Assembly (NCBI GenBank): GCA_009733575.1
Contig: ML769383.1
Span: 930,001-994,000, forward strand
DNA from: Gymnopus androsaceus JB14
Taxonomy: Eukaryota; Basidiomycota; Agaricomycetes; Agaricales; Omphalotaceae
DNA: 64,000 nt
Direction of reading: 5' to 3'
The position numbers and the translations under genes are program-made. Numbering within the stretch: the first letter of the stretch is position 1; every line of letters begins with the position of its first letter. Shown here piece after piece: positions 46,666-59,429 of this stretch. Below the pieces are notes generated by a model, which saw only the letters and a program-made list of their open reading frames with translations, was not told the origin of the DNA and did no database searches.

Positions 46666-47573
46666 ATCAATCACAGGTCTCTGGGGTTAGAAGAATCCGG
46701 AGCACATGAAATTCCACGTCTGCTCTGTATTTTCTGTATGGCTACTATGGACTATTTATGTAATATTTTCCGGATTTTAATGGGTCTGAAACGCATTGTA
46801 ACTACCTATATAGATGTTACTGCAATGATGTTGGGAATTGTTATGTGTCACAACTGAGCCCCTCAGCGTCAGACAAGATTCACAGCTTTGACAATTTGAT
46901 CACTGCCGACCAACTTTAATTACAGGATGACTTTGGGATCTTGTGTGGTGGCAATCCTTGCATGTCCTTTCTCAACATTTTATTTCTGGTTTATTCGCAG
47001 CTTTTGAAGCTTTCCAAGGCGTTTATTATACGAAATTCACTGAAAACTGAAGCTTTGGGCCAAAGGTTAATGGAGCCTTTTCAAAATTCTATGATGGCAA
47101 TTGTTGGACGATCAATATCCATATTTTCGTGAATCGCGCGCGACTAGCGCGTAGACTGTCTACAATCAATACTGTATTCTTTATAATAGAGCAGCTCTAT
47201 TATTGATTCATCAGGGATGCTAAGACCAGCTTTGACCGGCATCCAAATCGAGAAGGTCCCACGTGCCAAGAACCTTACTTATGTAGGTAAATTCAGCGCC
47301 CGGCATGATTCTTCTGCGATCAAATAAGTTTCTTACCTACCTAGCTCGCTAATCGCAGGGCTGTCTGCTGTCTGGATGAGAGGCAGACTAAGGCCTGAGT
47401 GGTCATACACTAGCTTATTGAATTAGTACAATCAATATATACATCCAATCGTAATACCAAAAATAAAAGTATACTGTACATGTCTATTATTGTATCACCA
47501 GCAAGAGCATAGTGGCTTCTTGGTAACCATTTCTAGACGCTAGAGGACCGTAAGCACGGGTATGTACAGGAAG
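46666..47573. other. Intergenic region between convergent genes
   Basis: No gene is supportable. A 21-bp perfect palindrome (ATAATAGAGC-A-GCTCTATTAT) lies at 47183-47203, just after GC-rich GCGCGCGACTAGCGCG. Confidence 0.5.
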
Positions 47574-50545
<2,972 letters not shown>

Positions 50546-50730
50546 GGAGAGATGAAAGACTGAACGTGGCGCTGAAGTTCAAGCAGAAAGCGCCGGGCCG
50601 GCCTAATACGTACTACTGTCATTTAAGACCGTCTTTCAGAAAGCACGCACTCAGTACTGGGCGCTGAGCTCTTGAACATAAACATTTCTACGTATACATT
50701 TACAAAAAAAACATAACCAAAAGAACTAAA

Positions 50731-52053
50731 TCAAGAAACAGGAATTTCCGGGTTTGCAAGTCTTGTTGGCGTCTTTAGCCACACGCGGTTTTCAGAAGCA
50801 GGGGGAAGCTTCCCAGCCCGAATGTTAACCTGAAGAGAAGGGTGAAGAAGTCGAGGTGCCCCCAGAACTTTGTTTCTGGCTTCTCGGAACTCTATGAACT
50901 CGTCTTCCGTGGTCCCCAGCTTTCCATGTTTGTTTTCTTCTCGATGTACACCGACGGTAGCCATACATTCATGCTGGCGTCCGGCAGAGGGGTAATCATG
51001 CCCGACAAATAGCTGGTAGTCCTTGGGCAAAGAAAGAAGACGATTCATGGACTGCGAAGATGAGATTCAGTGTCCCGCAGCACATATGTCATTGGAGCAC
51101 TTGCCGAGAAGAGATCTTTCGCATTACCACCTGGAAAGTCAGTGCGGGCTGAACCAAGGTCAGGCTAGAGAATCCCCTCAGAAAAGGAGAGAAAACAATA
51201 TAAAGAACAAACCATGAAGATGGAATCGCCCACAAAGACAGCCTTGCCAACCACGAAGCCTATGTGATCCGGAGTGTGACCTGGTAAATGAACTACTTTG
51301 CACAAAATGTTAGAACCAAGTTGGAATTCTTCTTCGTCTTTGAGAAAGATATCGAACGATTCCACAAAGTCTGTACTAGTGAAACCATACATCGCCGCAA
51401 AGTGGTCCTGCAAGCTTTTTATTCGCTCGCCAATGCATATAGGAACATCTCCGCCAAGCATCTTCTTGAGATACTGCGACGCACTTAGGTGATCTGCATG
51501 GGCGTGCGTTTCACTAAGGTTCATAGTCATTTAGATAGCTACTGGGGAAGTATAAAAAACAGTTAATACGTACAGAATGCGCAAGACCTCAAGACCTTTC
51601 TCTGCGATGAATGCAAGAAGATGATCTGCAGCGGTCGTGGCAAGAGCCCCTGAGGCTGGGTTGTAGTCGAGCACTGGATCAATGACGGCGGCTTCAAGGC
51701 TGACAGGGTCCGCAATGATGTACTGCCTATTGATACTTAGTGTTAGCTTAGATCGAAATTCGTGTTTGCGATGCTTACCATGACGAGGTTTGAGGTTCGA
51801 GGAAGGCATATATATCCGCAGAGTCAACATCCGCCTTGAAATGCATCCAGGTAGCGTTTGTAGTAGTCGCGCTGGAGGAACTGTTGGAGCGGATAATTGC
51901 AGGGTTAATGCGTCGGAGAGGGTAGTGGATGGGAGTACTGGTTCGAGAACAAGATACAGCATTGAACAATCGGCGGGAACTTGGTGCGCGGGTCTCATTT
52001 TGATGAGCGATAGAGAAGAGTTTCCGAGGGATACAAGTCCTGGTGCGATTCAT
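50731..52053 (-). CDS. Mitochondrial metallo-beta-lactamase-fold hydrolase (ETHE1/glyoxalase II-like)
   Basis: Starts at 52053 with a long basic, Ser/Arg-rich leader (MNRTRTCIPRKLFSIAHQNE), a likely mitochondrial presequence. The domain runs SWQYIIADPVSLEAAVIDPV, the metal motif ETHAHADHLSASQYL (HxHxDH), IFLKDEEEFQLGS, VVHLPGHTPDHIGFVVG (third His), AVFVGDSIFMPDLGSARTDF (bridging Asp and the ETHE1-like RxDFPGG stretch), and a late QLFVGHDYPSAGRQHE (last His). It ends RLANPEIPVS at 50731. ETHE1 is a sulfur (persulfide) dioxygenase; many fungal relatives keep this motif set without proven activity, so substrate is left open. Four to five introns. All metal ligands are present. Confidence 0.86.
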
Positions 52054-52817
52054 GGTAATTAAGATAGAAATTGTATCGAGACTTGGATATATAAATGTTT
52101 TGAGCCGTCCGATGACAGCGCACCGAACTTGGTGAATTCGGATTTTGAAGAATTCGGAATCGTGTAGGGTTACAAGGCCTACTGAGAATGAATAGCAAAA
52201 CAGAAGAACGGAGACGAGGGACGTGGACGTTGATGCATTGATGGTGACGAGAAATGGAAGAGACGCGCAGCCAGCGGCGCAATCACGTTGCAAGCAAGAT
52301 GACATCAGCACGGACTCGAGTCTTAGGTCTGCGTAGCACTGCCCAGCTTGGGTCTCTGACGAGTCATACTCTATAGATCCATACCGCGATGCCCGCACTC
52401 CGGTTTTTCCCTTATAGTTCAAGCAGCTGTCGACAGTGAAACCATCCTAAGAAATGATATCCTTCTTTCAGATCTAGCAACGATACATAAACACAACCCA
52501 TCTACCATATCCTTTTCACCATTGTGTATCTTGTGCCGTTCATCAGTACTGGCTTTGAACTTAAAGAGACTCCGCATACCTTGTCAATTCCTCCAACGGT
52601 ATCCTTCCCTTCTTTCCTTTCCCTCCCTCACCTTTCGAATCCCTCGGAGGGTTTTCACCGATATCCGCTGTGGGAGATACATCGTCCCTCCTGTTATCGA
52701 GAAGAGTTTTGAGTTCGCGGTTGTATTTCTAAGTGGAGCAAAGTCAGGATGGAGATATCGCAAAACGACGGAACCGCTACGCGTTCTTCTGTACCCTCTC
52801 CAACGGGGTCTCGACCG
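52054..52817. other. Promoter/intergenic region upstream of the beta-lactamase-fold gene
   Basis: Nothing supportable as a gene. A pyrimidine-rich stretch (TTCCCTTCTTTCCTTTCCCTCC, about 52605-52630) is the only notable bias. Confidence 0.45.
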
Positions 52818-54980
52818 TCAATCATTCACAGCATCTTCTGCCTTCCGGGCTTCCATCCCGGCTCTTCTTCGTGTAGCATAGCTAATGAGGTTTACGCCAA
52901 TTATAATCTTGATCATAACAAAACTGGATGCGGCAGTTAGTTCATCTCGTTCGAACAAAAAAAATAATCAAACGTACCACAGCCAAATTAAAACGCCTAG
53001 AAAGACCCAGGTAGCGCATCTGAGGATTTCTTGATTGGTAAAGTCAAAGAACCTGCGAGGAGCTGGATCTGTGTTCCAGGTACTTGTTGGGTTAGATGAT
53101 CCAGAGGAGGCTGAAGGAAGGGAAAACAGGAGACTGATAGATTGATGGAAAATCAGGATGGCGAGAACGGCAAGAGGGAGGGAGGCAAATCCAAGCCTCC
53201 GAGCCACGAGAGGAGACTGATCAACAAAGGTATGCTAAGAAAAATGGTGAGTGAGGATCAACCCAATATGCCAGGAATTTACCTTTCTCGCTCCTCGTCT
53301 ACCAACGGCACTGCCGCTTGCAAGATCCCGACATAGAACGTCTGTGAAACGCTCATAAACTGAAGGTCTGATGTGATTGAACTTGGTGATGAACGCGTGC
53401 TTGAGCCAATCGACGAGCATTTCAGATATCATTACGGTCAGCACAGGCTAGAAAGGCATCAGGAAGGAGAACAACCATCACAATCGATACTGACATAAGA
53501 TATCGTCCAGAGGAAATTAATAGTTCTGTGGCCTCTAAACCAAAACCACCCAAAGCTTTTTGGCAGAACGAATCCACCATGGTCAAAATCAAACTCTGAT
53601 CCACTGAGTTCGATGAGGTTCCGGAAGGCTACGATACTGAGCATGAGTGCCAGTGTGAATCGTTCCACAATATCTAATACAAGTTGAGACCACGAGCTAA
53701 GTTGCATAACAAAAACCCACCAGCACAAGTAATCTGGAACAATCCGTCCTTTTCGAATTTCTTAAATACGCTCCCTTTGATCTCCACAAATTGATTCGAT
53801 ATGAGCAGACTGAGCAAAGCATGATCGTATGAATTAACCGCAACGTTGAGGGAAATCAGTTGATAAACCATAACGATGGAGTGTAGGACTATAGATGTGA
53901 TGTTAGCACGGAAATATTGCAGGTATCAAGAGTAATACCATTGTAAGTCGTGGCTAGGAAGAAAAATACAACAGGGCGGAAGGTGTGAGAGGACACCGGG
54001 ACGCGATGAGACAGTGGCTCGAGCGTAGACCTAGAGAAAAGACAGTCGAGGATATCTTGCCCTATTGAAGCGCATAGTCGGTCACCAATCTTTGAAAGTG
54101 GTTTAGTAACCAAAGTCTGCAGCAACATGAAACATACCTCAAGCGCATTGAATATGACGTACAACTTGATGGTGTCCTGACCGCGCACAAAGTGGTAAAT
54201 TTTGCTAGCGTCAGTGAGCGGAATCAGTATCACTACTGTGACGATGAGCAGAAGGGTCCGTAGGAGATCAGCCTTCTGAGATGGCGGGAGAGGCGGAGCA
54301 GAGGGAGAGAATAGGTTCTTGATGAGACGGAAGAATGCGATGGCGGTACGAATGGGTAACACGGTAAACGTGTATAGAAATGAATCCAAGCAAAGGATAA
54401 ATCCAAATCCTATGATCTGAATGGTTTTAGCGATGGCTTTCCGACTATCAAAGAAGAACAAACCTTTTCCATTGCTAATGGGATGCTCAGAAAATTAGAC
54501 ACTCGCTCCCATTTCAGCTCTTGGTGCGAATCGAAATCGGTCGCCAATAATTCTTCCCTAGAGATAGTCCCACAGAGAAAACGGAACTTCAGGTTGTTGT
54601 TGTAGGGAGATAAATTCGGAATGTCTTGGAGACACAGGTGAAAGTGGGATTGGCGGAGAAGGAGAGCGAGAAATTGGGGTGGGTGGCAGCGACGCGTAAG
54701 TTAGCGGGACTAGGTCGGACTGCGAACGAAAGAGATGATGATGAGAGTTTAGATGCAAGTTGGAATCAGAATCGTCAATCCCTTCGTCTTCATGAATGAA
54801 CTCGTAATGAGTTGTATCGGGATCTGACTGCGTATGGTCTTCGTTCAATTTTCTAAGTCTTCTACCCCGCGGAGAATTGATACCAGAGGAAGAAAGAGGA
54901 GCAAAAGCATTATTCCACGAGGTGTTTACAGATGTAGATGAGAATCGGCGCTGCAGTTTGCGAGACCGGCGAAACGACAT
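52818..54980 (-). CDS. TAPT1: TAPT1/EMP65 family endoplasmic reticulum membrane protein
   Basis: Polytopic membrane protein of the eukaryotic TAPT1 family (yeast Emp65, an ER folding/quality-control factor). ATG 54980 (MSFRRSRKLQRRFSS) begins a disordered Ser/Pro N-terminus of about 140 residues, then SLWDYLREELLATDFDSHQE, the conserved entry of the family. Helical parts follow: RKAIAKTIQIIGFGFILCLD, YTFTVLPIRTAIAFFRLI, ADLLRTLLLIVTVVILIPLT, the signature YHFVRGQDTIKLYVIFNALE, IGQDILDCLFSR, QLISLNVAVNSYDHALLSLL, ISNQFVEIKGSVFKKFEKDG, MISEMLVDWLKHAFITKFNH and YERFTDVLCRDL. It ends GMEARKAEDAVND at 52818. About nine exons. Divergent from the gene at 55192 with 211 bp between start codons. Confidence 0.92.
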
Positions 54981-55191
54981 GGTAGTTAGAAGCGCAATGT
55001 GGCGCGTGTCTTCTTTCAATAAGCGCTCGCTACAACCAGTGACGCAAATCTCATATTTTTTTTGAACTAACCTCCACCGAATGATGCTATAATTTGGCGT
55101 GGAAATGTTCTCGCTTGTCAAGTTGTCTTTTGAATCTTTCTGTGATCTCGAGTGCCTACAAAAACATCTCCCAATCCTCAACAATAACGTG

Positions 55192-56846
55192 ATGACCAAA
55201 GTATCTCCTCTCTGCCCCATTGACGCGACAGTGGTCGAAGATACAGGTGCTGCTGAGAAAGAAAAAGAAAATTCTTGGATTCAAGAGGCAGATTGCCAGT
55301 GCAAGTGGCCTTTGTCTGCTTTCCAGAATGACCTAAACTGAACTTCATTCCCAGTCTCTTACAGGAAGGATCATCAGGTCCTCCTACGAATCTCTGAAAG
55401 CTACAGGTAATAGTGTAACGTGTCTTTCACCGGTAAGTATAAGCCTTTCATCCCAAAAGTGGTGCTTATCTATGTATTCGCTAGTGGGGAGACCAATCTC
55501 CTTTGATTCTTCCATGCATACGTTTTCGAGACTTGGCTATCGAGTCTGTGCTCGCTGCAACGGTAAATCGCCTTCAGAAATGTGCTCATTTGTTTAACTG
55601 TATACACAGGGTGGAACGGCGTCAATTGCCTCACCAGTCATGGGAAACATGAGCGATGCGTTCATTCCCTCTGGCATCCCAGGTCCAAACATCATCGTCG
55701 ATCAAATATGTGATGCTGGATTCGGTCTCGTAGATGATTTAATCACCGGAGACCCAATAGATCGAGCGATAGACGCGACAAAAGTGAATGAATGGAGGGG
55801 AAGGCTAGAAACTAGCAATGCAAAAGAGTTGCGGATAACTTTGAAATATAAAATTGGCATGCGGGATGCTGCTGTGGGCTTTTATCGAAGTAGCGTCCAT
55901 CAGTGAGTGTCTTTCAAAGATAATAACCATACCTTGAGCTCAACACTCACATAAACCCCTCCTAGGGATGGCGATCTCTTTGCAAAAGTCAAAGATTATC
56001 TGGACACGGAGAAAGGCTGGTTGTCGCCCTACCTATTTGCGAGCAATCGGCGACCTATAATTCCAAGGATTGTACATCCTGATTTGTATTCTGCCATGGA
56101 CCTTTTTTGCAAGGTGAGTTATCAGGTACAAAGGGTGCATTTAGAATCATAGAACTGACCATGCTCAAGGGGATTACAAGATCGGCGAAACGCTTTTACA
56201 CGAATCTGCCTCAATAATCAGCTTCACGAGATCCGTCTCTCCCGACATTGCGCAGGATGGGTCTAACGACTCAAAAGAGGTCCCTGAGACGCATAAATCC
56301 AAGCTCAGTGCGCTTACCAGTAAACTGTCGCATCCTCGGAAAACATGCTGATCCCGACTCGGACTCCAAGACAGAGGCTAAACCACAAACCTGAGGACAG
56401 CACCGAAAGCTTCTCTCCTAGGCGGGCGGTTCTTCTGGTATTAGGCATAAAACCATTTCGGAAACTGTGGACAGTCAACCGCTCGACCAGGAGAAAGCGT
56501 AATGAATTACATCCTGCTCAATGGATGTCCAGCAGTCGTCGTTCCCGTGAAAACAGGTTGTCCAATGGTTGCATGGAATGCGCTGACTCTAGAGCATCTT
56601 CACAAACTTCAACCTGATACTACGGAACTTGAGGGTATCGTTGATGTCTTTTACGAGTTTCTCGATCTTTGCGTGGATTGGGATAGAGTCGAGACCGAAA
56701 AATCGAAAGAAAAAGATCAGAGGGCGGCTCTGAAGGAAGTGATACGAGGTTTATTAGAGGCTGCCATACAGACTAAAGAGTGCAGGGAGGCATTGAAGAT
56801 CATCGATCCGCAGAGGAGTGGAGTTGCAATGTGGCGTATACCATAA
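55192..56846 (+). CDS. Hypothetical protein, apparently basidiomycete-specific
   Basis: Likely start ATG 55192 (MTKVSPLCPIDATVVEDTGA). Exons then give PSGIPGPNIIVDQICDAGFG, LVDDLITGDPIDRAIDATKV, NEWRGRLETSNAKELRITLK, YKIGMRDAAVGFYRSSVHQD, VKDYLDTEKGWLSPYLFASN and GDYKIGETLLHESASIIS. A Ser-rich linker leads to RRAVLLVLGIKPFRKLWT, and a last exon gives MNYILLNGCPAVVVPVKTGC, PMVAWNALTLEHLHKLQ and EFLDLCVDWDRVET. It ends GVAMWRIP. The C-terminal block looks like a compact conserved domain (LGIKPxRKLWT...NGCPAVVVPVK). No catalytic motif is recognised and no function is offered. Introns are short; joins between 55340 and 55640 and around 56330-56500 are uncertain. Confidence 0.65.
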
Positions 56847-57010
56847 TAGTATAAATAAGTTGGAGTACTGTAAGAGTATAATGGGGAAGTATGTATCTAC
56901 CTGGGCAAAGTATCAGGTGGCGAGAGCAAGGTAGAGCAAAAGGAGGGTCCAAGGGCAAGATGATATCCAGGAGAGAGCGATCAAGAATGCAATTTCAGGC
57001 CTCTTTAACA

Positions 57011-57682
57011 TCAATGGTCATCCCTCATTGTCGCTGATATTTCAGAAGGGGCAGTAGCGGCAACTGAACGAAGTTGATATGGATTCTGTGGATTTGGGGC
57101 TAGAGGCAGGGATTGTAAGGAAAAAGAACAAACAGGAGGATATGTATTGTAGGGACAAATTGTGCTCGAGGCGTAGGCTGTCGACGCTGCCGGAGACTTA
57201 AGACGAAATCGACTGGACGTGGGAGCTGTACTTACCCACTCATTCCATTCATCCCAAATTGCAGCAATAACGGTGCGAAAACTTGCAAGGTCTCCATCAC
57301 TCATTCGAAGGGACTCCAAAACCTGCTGTTTTTGTCGTGGCATGCAAGAGAAGCTCAGCAGAAGAGTGTTGGCAAATATTTGTCCACCTTCGGGAATAGG
57401 AGACGGGAATTCATAGTTCTGTTGGTCTGGTGGGCTTTTCTGCCGTTCTCGGAGAGATTGAGATGGTATGGATAGCGAAAGTGCATTGTTATCACTGCCA
57501 GGGTAGTGAATCGAGTATTTTTCGTGTCGGTCTAAAATTACAACGCATTCCAATAACTGAGTCTCCTCGGGGGAAATTCGATGATTTTTCCAACGTTTAC
57601 GTGCAGGAGCACGTATGCGCGCAGCGGATTGAGCTTTGGAAGACGCGTTTGTTGCTACAGATCGGGAATTTGAACGAGGCAT
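57011..57682 (-). CDS. Hypothetical small protein
   Basis: Start at 57682 (MPRSNSRSVATNASSKAQSA), a basic leader with nuclear-like RAPARKRWKNHR, then EETQLLECVVILDRHEKYSI, IFANTLLLSFSCMPRQKQQV, LESLRMSDGDLASFRTVIAA and IWDEWNEW. A strong donor (TGG|GTAAGTA) near 57235 and an acceptor (CCACAG) near 57086 suggest an intron. The spliced protein would read EWNPYQLRSVAATAPS and end ATMRDDH; unspliced, the frame also stays open to the same stop. No domain is recognised. Its start faces the F-box gene to the right. Confidence 0.55.
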   Translation of the reverse strand: MPRSNSRSVATNASSKAQSAARIRAPARKRWKNHRISPEETQLLECVVILDRHEKYSIHYPGSDNNALSLSIPSQSLRERQKSPPDQQNYEFPSPIPEGGQIFANTLLLSFSCMPRQKQQVLESLRMSDGDLASFRTVIAAIWDEWNEWVSTAPTSSRFRLKSPAASTAYASSTICPYNTYPPVCSFSLQSLPLAPNPQNPYQLRSVAATAPSEISATMRDDH

Positions 57683-58006
57683 GCGAGGTAAGCTCTGGTC
57701 TCTGTCAATTCCTAATCTGATTAGTATGTAGGTCGCTGATTTCTAAACCAAGACTCACTAATGACGCGTTTGGGACGCGAAGAACGCGTTCGAACTCGAA
57801 GATCTAGATGGAGTCGGGGCCCAGTGCGAGAGTTGGCGACTTTAAACTTCTTCCTGCACGGGTTTAGCTCGTCTTCAGCAAACAATCCGTTCGTGAAGAA
57901 CAACAAATTAAAACTGACAGAGTCACGCGGTCACGGTGTCGCGTGGCGTAGTCCTGGGTCACAGGCTTTCGTTATCTCTACCATCCTCAGCCTGTCGCAT
58001 ACAAAG

Positions 58007-59374
58007 ATGCCAGGCATCGATTCTCTTCCTACTGAACTGCTTCTTGCTATATTCGAGCTCGTTATGTCAGCGCCGACCATTGACTCTTTCGATGATTATG
58101 GTTACAACGACAGCATATTAGCTTCTTGTACTTGTACATGGCCTGATATCTTCGATCCAATGAACGGGCCATGGGTGCTTGGGCAAGTATGCCATGTATT
58201 TAGATCCGTCGTTTTATCTATTCCGGAACTGTGGTCCAAATTCTACGTGAGATCGCCTCCTCACAATCATGATTCCGCAGTGGAAGTCCTCCGAGTTTGG
58301 CTTTCACGCTCTGGAGATCTACCTCTTCAATTCCAGATCACTGCGACGCTAGAATTCTGCTCCCATCCCAGTTTTCCCGCATTGCTCACTAGTCTGGTGG
58401 CCTCATCGGATCGCTGGAAGATTCTGGCACTAGCGGACGTGTCGATGAAGTTTCTCGATGCATTAGCATCGGAGCGGAGGGCCCGACTCTTCCCTTTCCC
58501 ATTGCTCAAAGCGCTATCTGTGTTATTGAGAGACTGGGACAATGATTTTGATGATCTCACCGACCTCAATGAGCTCACCCCCGCTTTGGAAGTCTTTGGT
58601 CATGCTCCGAATCTGGATACTCTGATCAATTTCAATGGTTTGAACCTTTCCAGATTCAAGCTCCCTTGGAATCAGCTTACGGCTTATGTTGGATCAGATG
58701 CTTCACATGCATTTGAGCATCTAGAGGTCATGCTTCTTTCCCCGAATCTTGTTGAATGCGATATTGCCTTTGACCGCACACATACTTGGCCCCTCGTTCC
58801 ACCACTTGTGCTTAGGCGGCTCAGAAAATGGACCATTCGGTTTACCGATCTTTCAACAAATATATGCACAATTTTGTCCAAGGATATCCAAGTCCCAAAT
58901 CTACAGGAACTTGTATTCCTCGGGGCGGATGCATATTTACTCACCCCCTGTTTGGATCTATTCCAGACTATCCTGCGCTCTTCAGATTGCTCACTTCAAT
59001 ATCTCGAGCTTTCTGGATGCACAGACCATATATCTCTTAGCCAATTTCTTCAAACAGTTGCGACGATAACTTGTCTTCGCATCTGGTTGAACAATTTTGC
59101 AATCTTGCCACTCACTGTCCTCTATTTTGATCCACCCCAGCAAACTCTAGTTCCAATGCTGAATACCCTGGAACTTGGGCTTACTGAGCGCGCAAACATC
59201 TTTAACCTTGATATGGCAGTTCTTGCAGCTGTTGTGCGGTCACGAGATTGCGTTCGACGGTTGAACATCGTGATGGGCAGCCTAGAGCCAGAGATCACTG
59301 GCCCCCAGGTTTTCCCTCCCATAATGGAGGTTCTACAGGAGGAAGGGTTACAAATACATGTTTACAACCGGTAA
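58007..59374 (+). CDS. F-box protein with leucine-rich-repeat-like C-terminus
   Basis: Intronless. ATG 58007 is chosen because MPGIDSLPTELLLAIFELVM is the F-box itself; an upstream in-frame ATG at 57761 would add 82 unlikely residues. The F-box continues GQVCHVFRSVVLSIPELWSK, the usual agaricomycete ending. The remaining 360 residues are irregular leucine-rich repeats (LVASSDRWKILALADVSMKF, LPWNQLTAYVGSDASHAFEH, LVPMLNTLELGLTERANI). Mushrooms carry large, fast-evolving families of such proteins, presumably SCF adaptors; substrate unknown. Convergent with the acetoacetyl-CoA synthetase gene, only 55 bp between stops. Confidence 0.85.
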   Translation: MPGIDSLPTELLLAIFELVMSAPTIDSFDDYGYNDSILASCTCTWPDIFDPMNGPWVLGQVCHVFRSVVLSIPELWSKFYVRSPPHNHDSAVEVLRVWLSRSGDLPLQFQITATLEFCSHPSFPALLTSLVASSDRWKILALADVSMKFLDALASERRARLFPFPLLKALSVLLRDWDNDFDDLTDLNELTPALEVFGHAPNLDTLINFNGLNLSRFKLPWNQLTAYVGSDASHAFEHLEVMLLSPNLVECDIAFDRTHTWPLVPPLVLRRLRKWTIRFTDLSTNICTILSKDIQVPNLQELVFLGADAYLLTPCLDLFQTILRSSDCSLQYLELSGCTDHISLSQFLQTVATITCLRIWLNNFAILPLTVLYFDPPQQTLVPMLNTLELGLTERANIFNLDMAVLAAVVRSRDCVRRLNIVMGSLEPEITGPQVFPPIMEVLQEEGLQIHVYNR

Positions 59375-59429
59375 GAAACAATTCCCTAGTATGGTGTGTC
59401 ATACAGAAGTTGCTCTTTACCAACTCTAC

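Noticed and set aside
51775..52422. Extended N-terminus for the metallo-beta-lactamase gene (frame open to 52422)
   Set aside because: The ATG at 52053 gives a typical basic mitochondrial leader; the extra upstream residues look like translated promoter DNA.
57761..58006. Upstream start for the F-box/LRR protein
   Set aside because: It would place 82 low-quality residues before an F-box that normally begins at the N-terminus.
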